Of a DNA stretch of 42,810 nucleotides, positions 1-8,502 are shown piece after piece. The stretch is taken from assembly GCF_000368025.1 (NCBI RefSeq), contig NZ_KB849215.1, forward strand, positions 1,446-44,255. Reading direction: 5' to 3'. The notes under the pieces are model-generated. The model was not told where the DNA came from. It saw only the letters and a list, made by a program, of their open reading frames with translations, and searched no databases. The stretch comes from Acinetobacter parvus DSM 16617 = CIP 108168. GTDB taxonomy: Bacteria; Pseudomonadota; Gammaproteobacteria; Pseudomonadales; Moraxellaceae. The translations under genes were made by a program, and so were the position numbers. The first letter of the stretch is position 1; the number at the start of each line of letters is the position of its first letter.

Positions 1-105
1 AGTTGCTGTAGAAGCATGTTTAGTTCGTCTGATCACAGATACTTTATAAACTATTTTAATACTTTTTTGAATCCGTCAATGCGTAAGTCCTATCTGCTTT
101 GCTTT

Positions 106-660
106 TTACTTTTTGTGTTTTATCTGAACACTGATAATTTTAATTGGTTGTTTTGGTACATTCTGGTGCATTCCATAGTTTCCAGTAGGCACTTTTACAA
201 TTTTATCGATAATGTCCATTCCCTTAGTGACTTTACCAAATACTGCATAACCTGCGTCCATTGCTGAACGGTTCAGGAAATTGTTGTCAGCCACATTAAT
301 AAAGAACTGGCTTGTTGCAGAATTAGGGTCACTGGTACGTGCCATTGCCAAAGTACCACGGTTGTTTTTCAGGCCATTACTTGCTTCATTTACAATAGGG
401 GCCTTTGTGGTCTTCTCAATCATGTTTACATCCATGCCGCCACCCTGAATCATGAAACCTGGGATAACGCGATGGAAAATTGTTCCTGAATAGAAGTTAC
501 TCTTCACATAATTTTCAAAGTTCTTTGCTGATATAGGTGCTTGATCATCATATAGCTCTATTTCAATCGTCCCCATACTGGTTTTCATATCGACCAGCGT
601 ATTTGCAAATAAAGAACCACTTGCCAGAATTAGACTTGTTGCAATGAACAGCTTTTTCAT
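106..660 (-). CDS. ppiA: Periplasmic cyclophilin-type peptidyl-prolyl isomerase
   Basis: This protein of 184 aa catalyses cis-trans isomerisation of proline peptide bonds, probably on periplasmic proteins. Residues 1-19 form a typical signal peptide (MKK, a hydrophobic core, then ASGSLFA before NTLVDM). The cyclophilin fold follows, with the conserved FHRVIPGFMIQGG block (catalytic Arg) and NSATSQFFINV block near the middle. The length fits the short bacterial PpiA/RotA class. It is a single gene, followed by no recognised partner; a parS-like site lies about 100 bp upstream. The family assignment is secure. The symbol ppiA rests on the signal peptide and could be replaced by rotA. Confidence 0.93.
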   Translation of the reverse strand: MKKLFIATSLILASGSLFANTLVDMKTSMGTIEIELYDDQAPISAKNFENYVKSNFYSGTIFHRVIPGFMIQGGGMDVNMIEKTTKAPIVNEASNGLKNNRGTLAMARTSDPNSATSQFFINVADNNFLNRSAMDAGYAVFGKVTKGMDIIDKIVKVPTGNYGMHQNVPKQPIKIISVQIKHKK

Positions 661-765
661 AATTGCTTTTCTCGACCTGTAAAATAGATTTGTTGTAGCC
701 CATCATCTTATGTTTTGCAAATCCATTTTTGCTATTTTTATTTGTTGTCTACAATAAAACACCCA

Positions 766-781
766 TGTTCCACGTGGAACA
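766..781. promoter_or_regulatory. parS site (perfect 16-bp palindrome)
   Basis: TGTTCCACGTGGAACA is a perfect palindrome identical to the ParB-binding parS consensus known in Pseudomonas and relatives. It lies in the gap between the esterase and cyclophilin genes. It is the best match of five parS-like sites in this window. Confidence 0.85.
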
Positions 782-797
782 TAGGTTCATACATAAA

Positions 798-1895
798 TTA
801 ACTATGCTTGTCCCAAAACTTCCTGAAATTTTTCGCAATCTCGATGGTGTTACGTTTTGCCTTGCTGGAAATTGGCGTGATGTTGATAAAGCCATGACTC
901 TGGTCTGGGTAGTCCACATACTGGACCTTGACGCCATTCTGTCTGAGTTTGTGGCTATAAATCTCACCTTCATCATGCAGCAAGTCATGTCCAGCAGTAA
1001 GGACATAGGCAGGCGCCAGTTTTTTAAGATTGCCATAGGTGGGAGAAACAAGGGGATTATCCAAAGCAACATTGTGCTGGGTTGCATAGTATTCGGTCAC
1101 GTAATCGACATCCTTACTGGTAAGGACCAAGCCCTGACCATAGGCATAGAAAGATGGGTGACGACTTTTGAAGTCAACCGTAGGATAGATGAGTAATTGT
1201 GCCTGTGGTGCATAGGATTTTCCAGCAGCGTGCTGTGCAACGACGGTACTGATATTACCCCCTGCGCTGTCGCCCGCCACAGCAATACGGTTTTTATAAA
1301 TTTTAAGTTGACGGCGGTTCTGGTAAGCCCACGCCAAGGCGTCCTCACAGGATTGAATCAATTGTTGTGGTGATGCCTCAGGGGCAAGGGGATAGTCAAT
1401 ACTGAGCACCTGTACTTTTGCATACTTGGCAATAAGGCGACAGACTTCATCATGGGTATCCAAGCCACCCACCACAAACCCACCTCCATGATAGTAGACA
1501 ATCATTGGGAGTTTTCTATTGGGAGCGGGATGGTAGTGTCTCGCAAATACGGTTCCGCTTTGTAAAGGTAGGCGGATATCTTCAACAGATTCAATAGAGG
1601 TTGGTTTATTTAGGATCGCAAGCATTTGTGCATCGAACTGTCGTCTTGATTCAATCGGATCATCACCAATAAAGCCTATACGTCCCTGCTTGATCTGAGC
1701 GGCCACAATACATTTGGTAAATGCGTCCAGGTCTGGATATTGGTAAGGGTATCCTAAAATCCTGGCTATCGACTCTTGTACAATCTTGGGCAGCTTATCA
1801 AGTGCTCGTGCAGCAGGACCTTGTCTTTTATCTAAAAGTGTTTGAATTTTCTGAGGTAATGCTGACACGTTTTTCCCCTGTTCCGCTCTGTCCAT
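798..1895 (-). CDS. Alpha/beta hydrolase, hormone-sensitive-lipase family esterase
   Basis: This esterase or lipase of 365 aa is predicted to cleave short- or medium-chain carboxylic esters. The alpha/beta-hydrolase fold_3 signatures are visible: oxyanion motif HGGG at residues 136-139, nucleophile elbow GDSAGG with Ser210, a probable catalytic Asp304 in AGHDLLHDEG, and His334 in DQSHGF. No convincing signal peptide is present, so it is probably cytoplasmic. The start is supported by an AGAGGA element about 8 bp upstream. The natural substrate is unknown. A LysR remnant on the opposite strand upstream could be a former divergent regulator (inference). Confidence 0.9.
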   Translation of the reverse strand: MDRAEQGKNVSALPQKIQTLLDKRQGPAARALDKLPKIVQESIARILGYPYQYPDLDAFTKCIVAAQIKQGRIGFIGDDPIESRRQFDAQMLAILNKPTSIESVEDIRLPLQSGTVFARHYHPAPNRKLPMIVYYHGGGFVVGGLDTHDEVCRLIAKYAKVQVLSIDYPLAPEASPQQLIQSCEDALAWAYQNRRQLKIYKNRIAVAGDSAGGNISTVVAQHAAGKSYAPQAQLLIYPTVDFKSRHPSFYAYGQGLVLTSKDVDYVTEYYATQHNVALDNPLVSPTYGNLKKLAPAYVLTAGHDLLHDEGEIYSHKLRQNGVKVQYVDYPDQSHGFINITPISSKAKRNTIEIAKNFRKFWDKHS

Positions 1896-2245
1896 TGTTC
1901 TTGTCCTCTTTGACTATATGCCTGAATAAAGTCATAGATCAAGATCAAGCATTTAAAAAATATCTTGTAAACTAAAGGTCATATCTGAAAAAGTCATTAA
2001 CCATTTTGCTTATCTATACCTGCTTTTTATGTCAATAAAAGTGATTTGCTTCATATATTTCCCCTCAATAACATCGAATACAAACTTTTTGTCTGTAGGG
2101 CAACATCATTGCGGTTTTGCCTATCAAGGCTTAGTATTGATTTGTTTGTCTCCTCTAATAGGAAACACTTTAAATTGCAATTATTGCTGAATAAAAACCC
2201 TGGATTAAGATAAATGTTGCACATCTTACAACAATCATAATAAAC
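1896..2245. other. Non-coding gap of 350 bp
   Basis: AT-rich sequence between the esterase start and the LysR remnant. It should hold the esterase promoter. I see no RNA gene, strong hairpin or conserved ORF in it. Confidence 0.5.
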
Positions 2246-2608
2246 ACGGATACCTTAAAAGCCATTCAGGTCTTTGTCTGCCTTGCCCATCATACCTATA
2301 ACCAGTACTGGACCCTGTTTGATACAGATCAGCAACCGCAAAACTATCCATTAAATGTTACGTTCAAAAGCAATGATGTGATTGCACTTTATCAGATCTG
2401 CTTCAAGGCGCAGGGCGTTGCCATGCTGCCCATCCTGCTGGTGCGACAGGATATTGCACAACAACGTTTGCAACAAGTATTTACAGATTTTTCTGCACCT
2501 AACCTCGTCGTTAGTCTATCATCAAGGCAACATTTACCGAAAATCACACAAGAATTTATTGCTTTTGTCATCGAAAACTTAAATTTTTACTTAAATCAGC
2601 ATAATTAA
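2246..2608 (+). pseudogene. LysR-family regulator remnant with internal deletion
   Basis: One frame reads (T)DTLKAIQVFV, which looks like the first residues of a LysR helix-turn-helix regulator, then runs directly into CLAHHTYNQYWTLFD and continues through a typical LysR effector-domain C-terminus (NDVIALYQICFKAQGVAMLP) to a stop at 2608. About two thirds of the gene, including nearly all of the DNA-binding domain, is missing. The codon where ATG is expected is ACG (2246-2248). The reading frame stays open across the junction, so this looks like an in-frame deletion plus loss of the start codon. A residual 76-aa peptide starting at 2378 is possible but cannot bind DNA in the LysR manner. Confidence 0.8.
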
Positions 2609-2630
2609 AAGATTTAAATGAACCTGAACG

Positions 2631-2655
2631 CTTGAATTTTGTCGTGTTGCCCATA
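2631..2655 (+). promoter_or_regulatory. Sigma-32 (heat-shock) type promoter of grpE
   Basis: CTTGAA at 2631-2636, a 13-bp spacer, then CCCATA at 2650-2655. This matches the established RpoH layout (CTTGAA, about 13-15 bp, CCCCAT) and lies about 110 bp upstream of grpE. Confidence 0.7.
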
Positions 2656-2767
2656 CCTCATCCGTATCTATGAATGACCAATATGTGGCAGTTCAGGTTT
2701 AACCCGATGAGCACTTATGCCAAAAGGGCTGTACATGTTTGAGAACTTTTTTAAACGGAGATCATCA

Positions 2768-3313
2768 ATGGCTAATGAGCACAATGAGCAAGCTCAAGAC
2801 ATTCAAAATGAGCAACAAACTGAACAAACTCAAGCTGAAAGTGTAGAGCAGGCAAACGAGCTTAGCGTTGAAGATTTACAGGCTCAGATTAGCAAGCTTG
2901 AAGAAAGCCTGAAACTTGAAAAGGTGCGTACCGCAAATGCTGTGTATGAGGCACAAAAAAGTGTGGAGCGTATCCAGCGTGAATCGGAAAAGCACAAAGA
3001 TACGGTGCTGGAAAAGTTTGCAAAAGAGTTGTTGGATTCTGTCGACAACCTTGAACGTGCGATTCAGGCGGCTGGTGAAGAACAGACACCTGTACTCGAA
3101 GGCGTGAAATTGACCCTGAAATCGCTTTTGACCACACTGGAAAAATTTGGCGTGGTTAAGGCAAATACCCAAAATGGCTTCAATGCCGACTTACACCAAG
3201 CGGTAGGTATCGATCCAGATGCCAAGGCCAATGAGATTGGTACGGTGTTGCAGAAAGGCTATACCCTGAATGGACGTTTACTTCGTCCTGCGATGGTGAT
3301 GGTGGGTCAATAA
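2768..3313 (+). CDS. grpE: Nucleotide exchange factor GrpE
   Basis: GrpE (181 aa) releases ADP from DnaK and acts as a homodimer in the cytoplasm. The first ~45 residues are Glu/Gln-rich and disordered, followed by a long coiled-coil helix (about residues 50-110) and the C-terminal beta-wing domain, which ends in the conserved GYTLNGRLLRPAMVMV segment. An in-frame ATG exists at 2717, but the ATG at 2768 is preferred because GGAG (2757-2760) sits 7 bp upstream. It lies 149 bp upstream of dnaK with a weak hairpin between, so the two may be cotranscribed or separately heat-induced. Confidence 0.96.
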   Translation: MANEHNEQAQDIQNEQQTEQTQAESVEQANELSVEDLQAQISKLEESLKLEKVRTANAVYEAQKSVERIQRESEKHKDTVLEKFAKELLDSVDNLERAIQAAGEEQTPVLEGVKLTLKSLLTTLEKFGVVKANTQNGFNADLHQAVGIDPDAKANEIGTVLQKGYTLNGRLLRPAMVMVGQ

Positions 3314-3319
3314 TGCGTG

Positions 3320-3340
3320 TGAGCAAGCGTTTTTTGCTCA
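3320..3340 (+). terminator. Weak hairpin after grpE
   Basis: A 7-bp stem, TGAGCAA (3320-3326) with TTGCTCA (3334-3340), lies just after the grpE stop. It is followed by A-rich rather than T-rich sequence, so termination would be partial at best. Confidence 0.35.
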
Positions 3341-3386
3341 AAAATGCAGAAATTTGAGAGTTTTTTGATTTTTTTTCATAAAAATG

Positions 3387-3413
3387 CTTGAAAAAAACCG
3401 ATTGACTCTCATA
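3387..3413 (+). promoter_or_regulatory. Sigma-32-like promoter of dnaK
   Basis: CTTGAA at 3387-3392, followed after about 15 bp by CTCATA (3408-3413), a degenerate match to the RpoH -10 region. It sits 50-75 bp upstream of the dnaK start. Confidence 0.55.
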
Positions 3414-3462
3414 TCGAATAACAAGCAAAACATTGCAACAAAATTTTAGAGGAACACACCAA

Positions 3463-5406
3463 ATGGCGAAAATTATTGGTATTGACTTAGGTACTACCAA
3501 CTCATGTGTTGCTGTACTTGAAGGCGATAAAGTAAAAGTAATCGAAAACGCTGAAGGCGCACGTACAACTCCATCGATCATCGCTTATAAAGATGGCGAG
3601 ATCTTAGTGGGTCAAAGTGCTAAGCGTCAGGCTGTAACCAACCCGAAAAATACATTATTCGCGATTAAGCGTTTAATCGGTCGTCGTTATGAAGACCAAG
3701 CGGTACAAAAAGATATCGGTCTTGTACCTTACAAAATCATCAAAGCAGACAATGGCGATGCTTGGGTTGAAGTAAACGGTAAAAAATTAGCACCTCAACA
3801 GATCTCTGCTGAAATCTTGAAAAAGATGAAGAAAACTGCAGAAGACTATTTAGGTGAAACCGTTACTGAAGCGGTAATTACCGTTCCTGCTTACTTTAAC
3901 GATGCTCAACGTCAAGCAACCAAGGATGCAGGTAAAATTGCAGGTCTTGATGTTAAACGTATCATTAACGAACCAACGGCTGCGGCACTTGCGTTCGGTA
4001 TGGACAAAAAAGAAGGCGATCGTAAAGTTGCAGTTTACGACTTAGGTGGTGGTACTTTTGACGTATCAATCATTGAAATCGCAGACCTTGATGGCGACCA
4101 GCAAATCGAAGTGTTATCGACTAACGGTGATACATTCCTTGGTGGTGAAGACTTTGATAACGCCTTGATTGAATTCTTGGTTGAAGAATTTAAGAAAGAA
4201 CAAAGTGTGAACTTGAAAAATGATCCACTTGCGTTACAACGTTTGAAAGAAGCTGCTGAAAAAGCAAAAATCGAGCTTTCTTCATCAAATGCAACTGAAA
4301 TTAATCTTCCATATATCACAGCTGATGCAACTGGTCCTAAACACTTAGTGATCAATGTAACGCGTGCAAAACTTGAAGGTTTAGTTGCTGATTTAGTTGC
4401 TCGTACAATCGAGCCTTGCAAAATCGCGCTTAAAGATGCTGGTCTTTCGACTTCAGACATCTCTGACGTAATTTTAGTTGGTGGTCAGTCTCGTATGCCA
4501 CTTGTACAACAAAAAGTACAAGAATTCTTTGGTAAAGAGCCACGTAAAGACGTGAACCCTGACGAAGCAGTTGCAATCGGTGCTGCGATTCAAGGTGCGG
4601 TATTGTCTGGTGACAAAACTGACGTTCTTTTATTAGACGTAACTCCATTAACTTTAGGTATTGAAACAATGGGTGGTGTATTAACACCAATCATTGAGAA
4701 GAACACCACGATTCCTGCGAAGAAATCTCAAGTGTTCTCAACTGCTGCTGACAACCAACCAGCTGTAGACATTTCTGTGTTCCAAGGTGAACGTAAAATG
4801 GCTCAGCAAAACAAATTGTTAGGTAACTTCCAATTAGGCGATATCCCACCTGCTCCACGTGGCGTACCGCAAATTGAAGTATCGTTCGACATCAACGCTG
4901 ACGGTATCTTAAAAGTATCGGCTAAAGATAAGAGCACTGGTAAAGAGCAATCAATCCAGATTAAAGCGAACTCAGGTTTGTCTGATGCTGAAATCGAAGC
5001 AATGATTAAAGATGCTGAAGCGAATGCTGAAGAAGACCGTAAATTTGAAGAGTTAGCGAAAGCGCGTAACGAAGCAGATGCTTTAGTATCTAGCTCGAAC
5101 AAAGCAGTTAAAGATCTAGGTGACAAAGTGACTGAAGATGAAAAAACTGCAATCGCTACTGCGGTTTCTGAGCTTGAAGCAGCAACTAAAGAAAATGATG
5201 TTGAAGACATCAAAGCGAAAACTGAAGCTTTACAAAACATCTTGATGCCAATCACTCAACGTGCTTATGAACAAGCACAAGGTGCTGGCGGCGCAGAAGG
5301 TTTTGATCCAAATGCATTCCAAGGTGGTGATGCGGGTCAACAACAAAAAGCGGACGATGGCGTTGTAGATGCTGAGTTCACAGAAGTTAAAGATGACAAA
5401 AAATAA
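3463..5406 (+). CDS. dnaK: Hsp70 chaperone DnaK
   Basis: DnaK (647 aa) is the cytoplasmic ATP-dependent Hsp70 chaperone, working with GrpE and DnaJ. The N-terminal phosphate-1 motif IGIDLGTTNSCVAV is followed by AYFNDAQRQATKDAG, the second phosphate loop YDLGGGTFDVSI, and VGGQSRMP. The substrate-binding domain and helical lid follow, and the tail is acidic (ends EFTEVKDDKK). The ATG at 3463 is chosen over an in-frame upstream ATG (3433) because GAGGA precedes it by 9 bp and it gives the family's standard MAKIIGIDLG start. Codons are strongly biased to the preferred set (GGT, CGT, GCA), as expected for high expression. dnaJ is not downstream. Confidence 0.99.
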   Translation: MAKIIGIDLGTTNSCVAVLEGDKVKVIENAEGARTTPSIIAYKDGEILVGQSAKRQAVTNPKNTLFAIKRLIGRRYEDQAVQKDIGLVPYKIIKADNGDAWVEVNGKKLAPQQISAEILKKMKKTAEDYLGETVTEAVITVPAYFNDAQRQATKDAGKIAGLDVKRIINEPTAAALAFGMDKKEGDRKVAVYDLGGGTFDVSIIEIADLDGDQQIEVLSTNGDTFLGGEDFDNALIEFLVEEFKKEQSVNLKNDPLALQRLKEAAEKAKIELSSSNATEINLPYITADATGPKHLVINVTRAKLEGLVADLVARTIEPCKIALKDAGLSTSDISDVILVGGQSRMPLVQQKVQEFFGKEPRKDVNPDEAVAIGAAIQGAVLSGDKTDVLLLDVTPLTLGIETMGGVLTPIIEKNTTIPAKKSQVFSTAADNQPAVDISVFQGERKMAQQNKLLGNFQLGDIPPAPRGVPQIEVSFDINADGILKVSAKDKSTGKEQSIQIKANSGLSDAEIEAMIKDAEANAEEDRKFEELAKARNEADALVSSSNKAVKDLGDKVTEDEKTAIATAVSELEAATKENDVEDIKAKTEALQNILMPITQRAYEQAQGAGGAEGFDPNAFQGGDAGQQQKADDGVVDAEFTEVKDDKK

Positions 5407-5425
5407 TTTGTCTCTTTAAAAAAGA

Positions 5426-5447
5426 CCGCGCGAAAGCGCGGTTTTTT
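5426..5447. terminator. Rho-independent terminator after dnaK
   Basis: Stem CCGCGC (5426-5431) with GCGCGG (5436-5441), GAAA tetraloop, then six T. Upstream A's give some activity for the converging MBL gene as well. Confidence 0.92.
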
Positions 5448-5459
5448 ATACTTTCTATT

Positions 5460-6338
5460 TTATTTATTTTGATCGAAATATAGTTCACCCAAAATCGGCA
5501 TAAATAAAGGCACTACCCCACAAGCTTTTATTTCTTCTAAAAATTCAGGGATATTGACACCAGGTAACAATTTTGGTGGTTGATCAATAGGCGTTAGCAT
5601 CGTATCCCAATGACATGGAATAATATATTTTGGTTTGAGTAGCCGCACTACATCCTTAACATAGTTGGGGCGATATTTACGTCCAATCGCACATAGACAC
5701 ACAATATCAGCCTCTCGCCCCTGCAATTCCTGCTCAATAAAGTCGGCTGAATCAATATGCACCACACTGAGCTTGCCCGTATGAATCCACCAGTTGAAGA
5801 CCTGCCCATGCCGTAAATGATGAAATTTCGGCGGATAAGGCGGAGGTGTGGTCATATCCCCTGGTAAAGGCACGCGACCAAACAGTGCCTTACCGTGTAT
5901 GGATGGCAAACCCACAACTTGCCATTTTCCACAGTCAATGGTTTCCCGCCCCTTTGTTTCAAGCATCTGCTGTTCCGACAGGCCTGCTGAACGTCCATAC
6001 ATTAATGTGGCCTGTGAACCAATTAACCGTGCCCCCGTTTGTTTACACACTTCTGGCGCATCCAGAATATGATCGTAATGTGCATGACCAATCAGCACCT
6101 CATCCGCCTTTGAGATATACCGTTTCACTAATGCTGGATCGCTCAATAAAGGTTGGGTAAAGGTCTGCCACAGGCTTGGACGGCTAATAAAGGGATCGAG
6201 CACCACCGTGCGATGCTGGTCAGACAGGATAAATCCCGCTGTCCCCAAATACCTGATTTTTAAATTTTCAACTGTTGCCTGAGCGGGCGATGCAGCAGCC
6301 CATCCTGCCTCGGGAGCTTTAAGTAAATATTTCAGCAT
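5460..6338 (-). CDS. MBL-fold metallo-hydrolase
   Basis: This metallo-beta-lactamase-fold protein (292 aa) has the metal-binding motif HAHYDH at residues 85-90 (His85, His87, Asp89, His90), an early LGTAGF strand and a later IPCHWDTM segment supplying a further ligand. It resembles the UlaG/NAPE-PLD-like branch (Lactamase_B_2) rather than true beta-lactamases or glyoxalase II. No signal peptide is evident, so it is probably cytoplasmic. GGAATAAGG lies directly upstream of the ATG and supports the start. It converges on dnaK and stands alone. The substrate cannot be deduced from the sequence. Confidence 0.85.
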   Translation of the reverse strand: MLKYLLKAPEAGWAAASPAQATVENLKIRYLGTAGFILSDQHRTVVLDPFISRPSLWQTFTQPLLSDPALVKRYISKADEVLIGHAHYDHILDAPEVCKQTGARLIGSQATLMYGRSAGLSEQQMLETKGRETIDCGKWQVVGLPSIHGKALFGRVPLPGDMTTPPPYPPKFHHLRHGQVFNWWIHTGKLSVVHIDSADFIEQELQGREADIVCLCAIGRKYRPNYVKDVVRLLKPKYIIPCHWDTMLTPIDQPPKLLPGVNIPEFLEEIKACGVVPLFMPILGELYFDQNK

Positions 6339-6519
6339 CCTTATTCCTTGGTCTTTTTCTATTCATCCATGTTTTATCAATTCATTAAAACAGAATCAGA
6401 AGAATGATTATATATTTTTCAGTGTTCTTGCAATTTTGTTATAGTTGACCGACTGAGCGTTTAGACAGAGATGTCTTGCACTGTTTTGCACCATATTAAC
6501 CAGAAGAACATAAAATAGA

Positions 6520-7431
6520 ATGACTCGTGTTTTTTTAATGTTGGGGTTGGCATTTTTTCTATTGTGGTCGGGTTATCAAACCCGCCAACATCCTCAACTC
6601 AAGTTTAATTCGCTCACAGATCGTATCACCCACCCTCTTGATACACGGCTACGTTATCGTATTGCCGCAGTTGACCCACGTTTTAAACTCAGTGTTGAGC
6701 AGGTCGAGGCGATTAGCCAGCAAGCCACGCAGGTCTGGAAAGATGGCACTGGAAAGGATTATTTTGTTTATGACCCGAATGCACAGCTCGCGATTCATTT
6801 AATCTATGATGAACGGCAGTATGAAAGTGAGCAACGTCGGGAACATTTAAGCCGACTCGAAACCAATCAACAGCAATGGCTAAATAAAAAGAAGCAGCTT
6901 GACCAGATCGAACAGGAAGTCCTGCAAAATAAACAGATATTGGATCAAAAACAGCTACAACTGGACCAACAGATTCAATACTATAATCAGGAGCGACAGA
7001 TTGCCCAACGTAGTCCCTCCTCTTCTGTCAATGCTGAATACTTCCAGCAGCGACAACAGCATCTACAGCAAAATGTTGAGCAACTACAGCAGGAAATTGG
7101 TCAATACAACCAAAAAATCAGTCAACTCAACCAGCAAATTGATGAACTGAATGCGCTTGACCAGCAATTAAATGCCTCTGTTAAGCAATATAAACAGCGT
7201 TTTCAGCCCCATTTATTTCATAAAGGTCTATTTAATGGCAAACAAATCCTGATCTATGAATTTGAATCGGAGGATGACCTACGCCTGACACTGGCACATG
7301 AACTGGGCCACGCGCTGGGTCTGCAACATACTGATGATCCCCATGCACTGATGCATCCAGTCATGAAAGATCAGGATATTGCCCACTTTCGTTTAACCCA
7401 AGCAGACCGCGACCTACTGCTGGCAAGATAA
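6520..7431 (+). CDS. Matrixin-like zinc metalloprotease with coiled-coil insert
   Basis: A predicted zinc-dependent protease of 303 aa, membrane-anchored or exported. Residues 1-19 form a hydrophobic signal or anchor (FLMLGLAFFLLWSG). Residues ~45-105 resemble the start of a matrixin/astacin-like catalytic domain. The zinc motif HELGHALGLQH is at 260-270, followed by a Met-turn region, DPHALMHPVM. Between them (about 105-225) lies a Gln-rich heptad region that reads as two antiparallel coiled-coil helices inserted into the catalytic domain. The ribosome site is weak. It is a single gene with no obvious partner. Zn-protease activity is strongly suggested; the substrate is unknown. Confidence 0.82.
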   Translation: MTRVFLMLGLAFFLLWSGYQTRQHPQLKFNSLTDRITHPLDTRLRYRIAAVDPRFKLSVEQVEAISQQATQVWKDGTGKDYFVYDPNAQLAIHLIYDERQYESEQRREHLSRLETNQQQWLNKKKQLDQIEQEVLQNKQILDQKQLQLDQQIQYYNQERQIAQRSPSSSVNAEYFQQRQQHLQQNVEQLQQEIGQYNQKISQLNQQIDELNALDQQLNASVKQYKQRFQPHLFHKGLFNGKQILIYEFESEDDLRLTLAHELGHALGLQHTDDPHALMHPVMKDQDIAHFRLTQADRDLLLAR

Positions 7432-7484
7432 TTACCGCATAGTCCGACTCTGTTAAAGATGGAAATTGTAATGGTCAAGTAAAA

Positions 7485-7975
7485 TCAGACACAGGCATAT
7501 TCAAAATCACTCATTTTTTGTTCAAATAAATTGGGGGACAAATAATTGAGTGTGGAATGTAATCGCACCTGATTATAAAACCTCGCAATATAGTGCGTAA
7601 TGTCGTAACAAAGCCCCTTATGGCTCATACTGCACTCAATCCTATATCTATTGAGTAAATCCTGATATTGTGTCGAGCACTACTGTGAGCCTCTGTCCGT
7701 GTGCATAATCAAGCCTTTAGGCGGTTGTCGTGTCGCAATCGCATGTTGTAACGCTGCACACACCAAATCCGCAGTCATGCGATTTGACATACTGTAACCC
7801 ACAATCTTGCGTGAATATAAGTCGATTACCGCTGCAAGTAAAACACACCCACGATCCAAAATCCCTCATGTATCCACGTATCAAGGATACAGGATGCCAG
7901 AGACTTTCAGTTAACCGACACCGATCTGGAATTATTGGGTTTGTTACGATAAGCATGGGTTAAACGCATCATGGA
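7485..7975 (-). pseudogene. IS3-family transposase (orfB) remnant
   Basis: Reading the minus strand, one frame gives AAVIDLYSRKIVGYSM, then AALQHAIATRQPPKGLIMHTDRGSQ, an in-frame TAG, then CSTQYQDLL, and finally a C-terminal ARFYNQVRLHSTLNYLSP block. This is the rve/DDE integrase core of IS3-family OrfB, with the second Asp in HTDRGSQ. It is disabled in several ways: a nonsense codon after HTDRGSQ, loss of the segment between the second Asp and the final Glu region, and a frameshift upstream of VIDLYSR. The left boundary is the TGA at 7485-7487; the other end, near 7975, is uncertain. No terminal repeats were recognised. Confidence 0.82.
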
Positions 7976-7980
7976 TTTCC

Positions 7981-8064
7981 AAAATGATGTTTTTGAACAA
8001 GATAACAAGAATCGTTCGATTCTTTTGATTTATTCATGTTATTGTGTCGATAAAACATCATTTT
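7981..8064. repeat. Nested inverted repeats upstream of the small acidic gene
   Basis: A perfect 13-bp inverted repeat, AAAATGATGTTTT (7981-7993) and AAAACATCATTTT (8052-8064), encloses a second perfect palindrome, AAGAATCG-TT-CGATTCTT (8007-8024). It ends about 20 bp before the start codon at 8085. It could be a leader-RNA structure, an operator or the ends of a small mobile element. Confidence 0.6.
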
Positions 8065-8084
8065 AGTCTTAAGCGGAGATCAAC

Positions 8085-8456
8085 ATGAGTTATTATCATA
8101 TCCTGATTGAGATGAACGATCACATCAGTACGATTGAGCAGACTCGTGATATTGAAATCCTGGATATTCAGGATATTAGCCCTTATCTTCACTCTATTTT
8201 AATCCCTTATTTCAATGAGCAGGAAATCGAGCTTGAGGACGAAAACGTTGCTTATGACGAAATCCTGCATCTGGAAGTGAAACAGACCCTTTTACCGATT
8301 GAACACTTGATTGAGGAAGAACAAAAACAGTTGCCAAGTGACACTGATGTGACCATCACGGCCTATGAAATTTTTAATGACCGTGATTTAAGTCAGGATG
8401 TGACCGCGGTGATTTTTGATATTCTGGAAGCGGTTAAACTGGACGATGCGCCATAA
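8085..8456 (+). CDS. Small acidic conserved-type hypothetical protein
   Basis: A soluble protein of 123 aa, very rich in Asp, Glu and Ile. It has no membrane segment, signal peptide or cysteine pair. I do not recognise the family. The start is well supported (GGAG about 8 bp before the ATG) and a strong terminator follows immediately, so it is almost certainly an expressed single-gene unit. The acidic composition would suit a protein-interaction or DNA-mimic role, but nothing in the sequence demonstrates this. Confidence 0.8.
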   Translation: MSYYHILIEMNDHISTIEQTRDIEILDIQDISPYLHSILIPYFNEQEIELEDENVAYDEILHLEVKQTLLPIEHLIEEEQKQLPSDTDVTITAYEIFNDRDLSQDVTAVIFDILEAVKLDDAP

Positions 8457-8460
8457 GTAA

Positions 8461-8488
8461 AAAAGGTCTGCATTTTGCAGACCTTTTT
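8461..8488. terminator. Bidirectional rho-independent terminator
   Basis: A 12-bp stem, AAAAGGTCTGCA (8461-8472) with TGCAGACCTTTT (8476-8487), and a 3-nt loop. A and T runs on both sides let it serve both the acidic-protein gene and the converging transglycosylase gene. Confidence 0.93.
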
Positions 8489-8502
8489 TGATGAACACAT
8501 TA

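Noticed and set aside
729..1196. A 155-codon plus-strand ORF antisense to the esterase
   Set aside because: It overlaps a clear alpha/beta hydrolase with all catalytic motifs and shows no family features.
5460..6338. MBL-fold protein as a beta-lactamase
   Set aside because: No signal peptide, and motifs fit the UlaG/NAPE-PLD-like branch.
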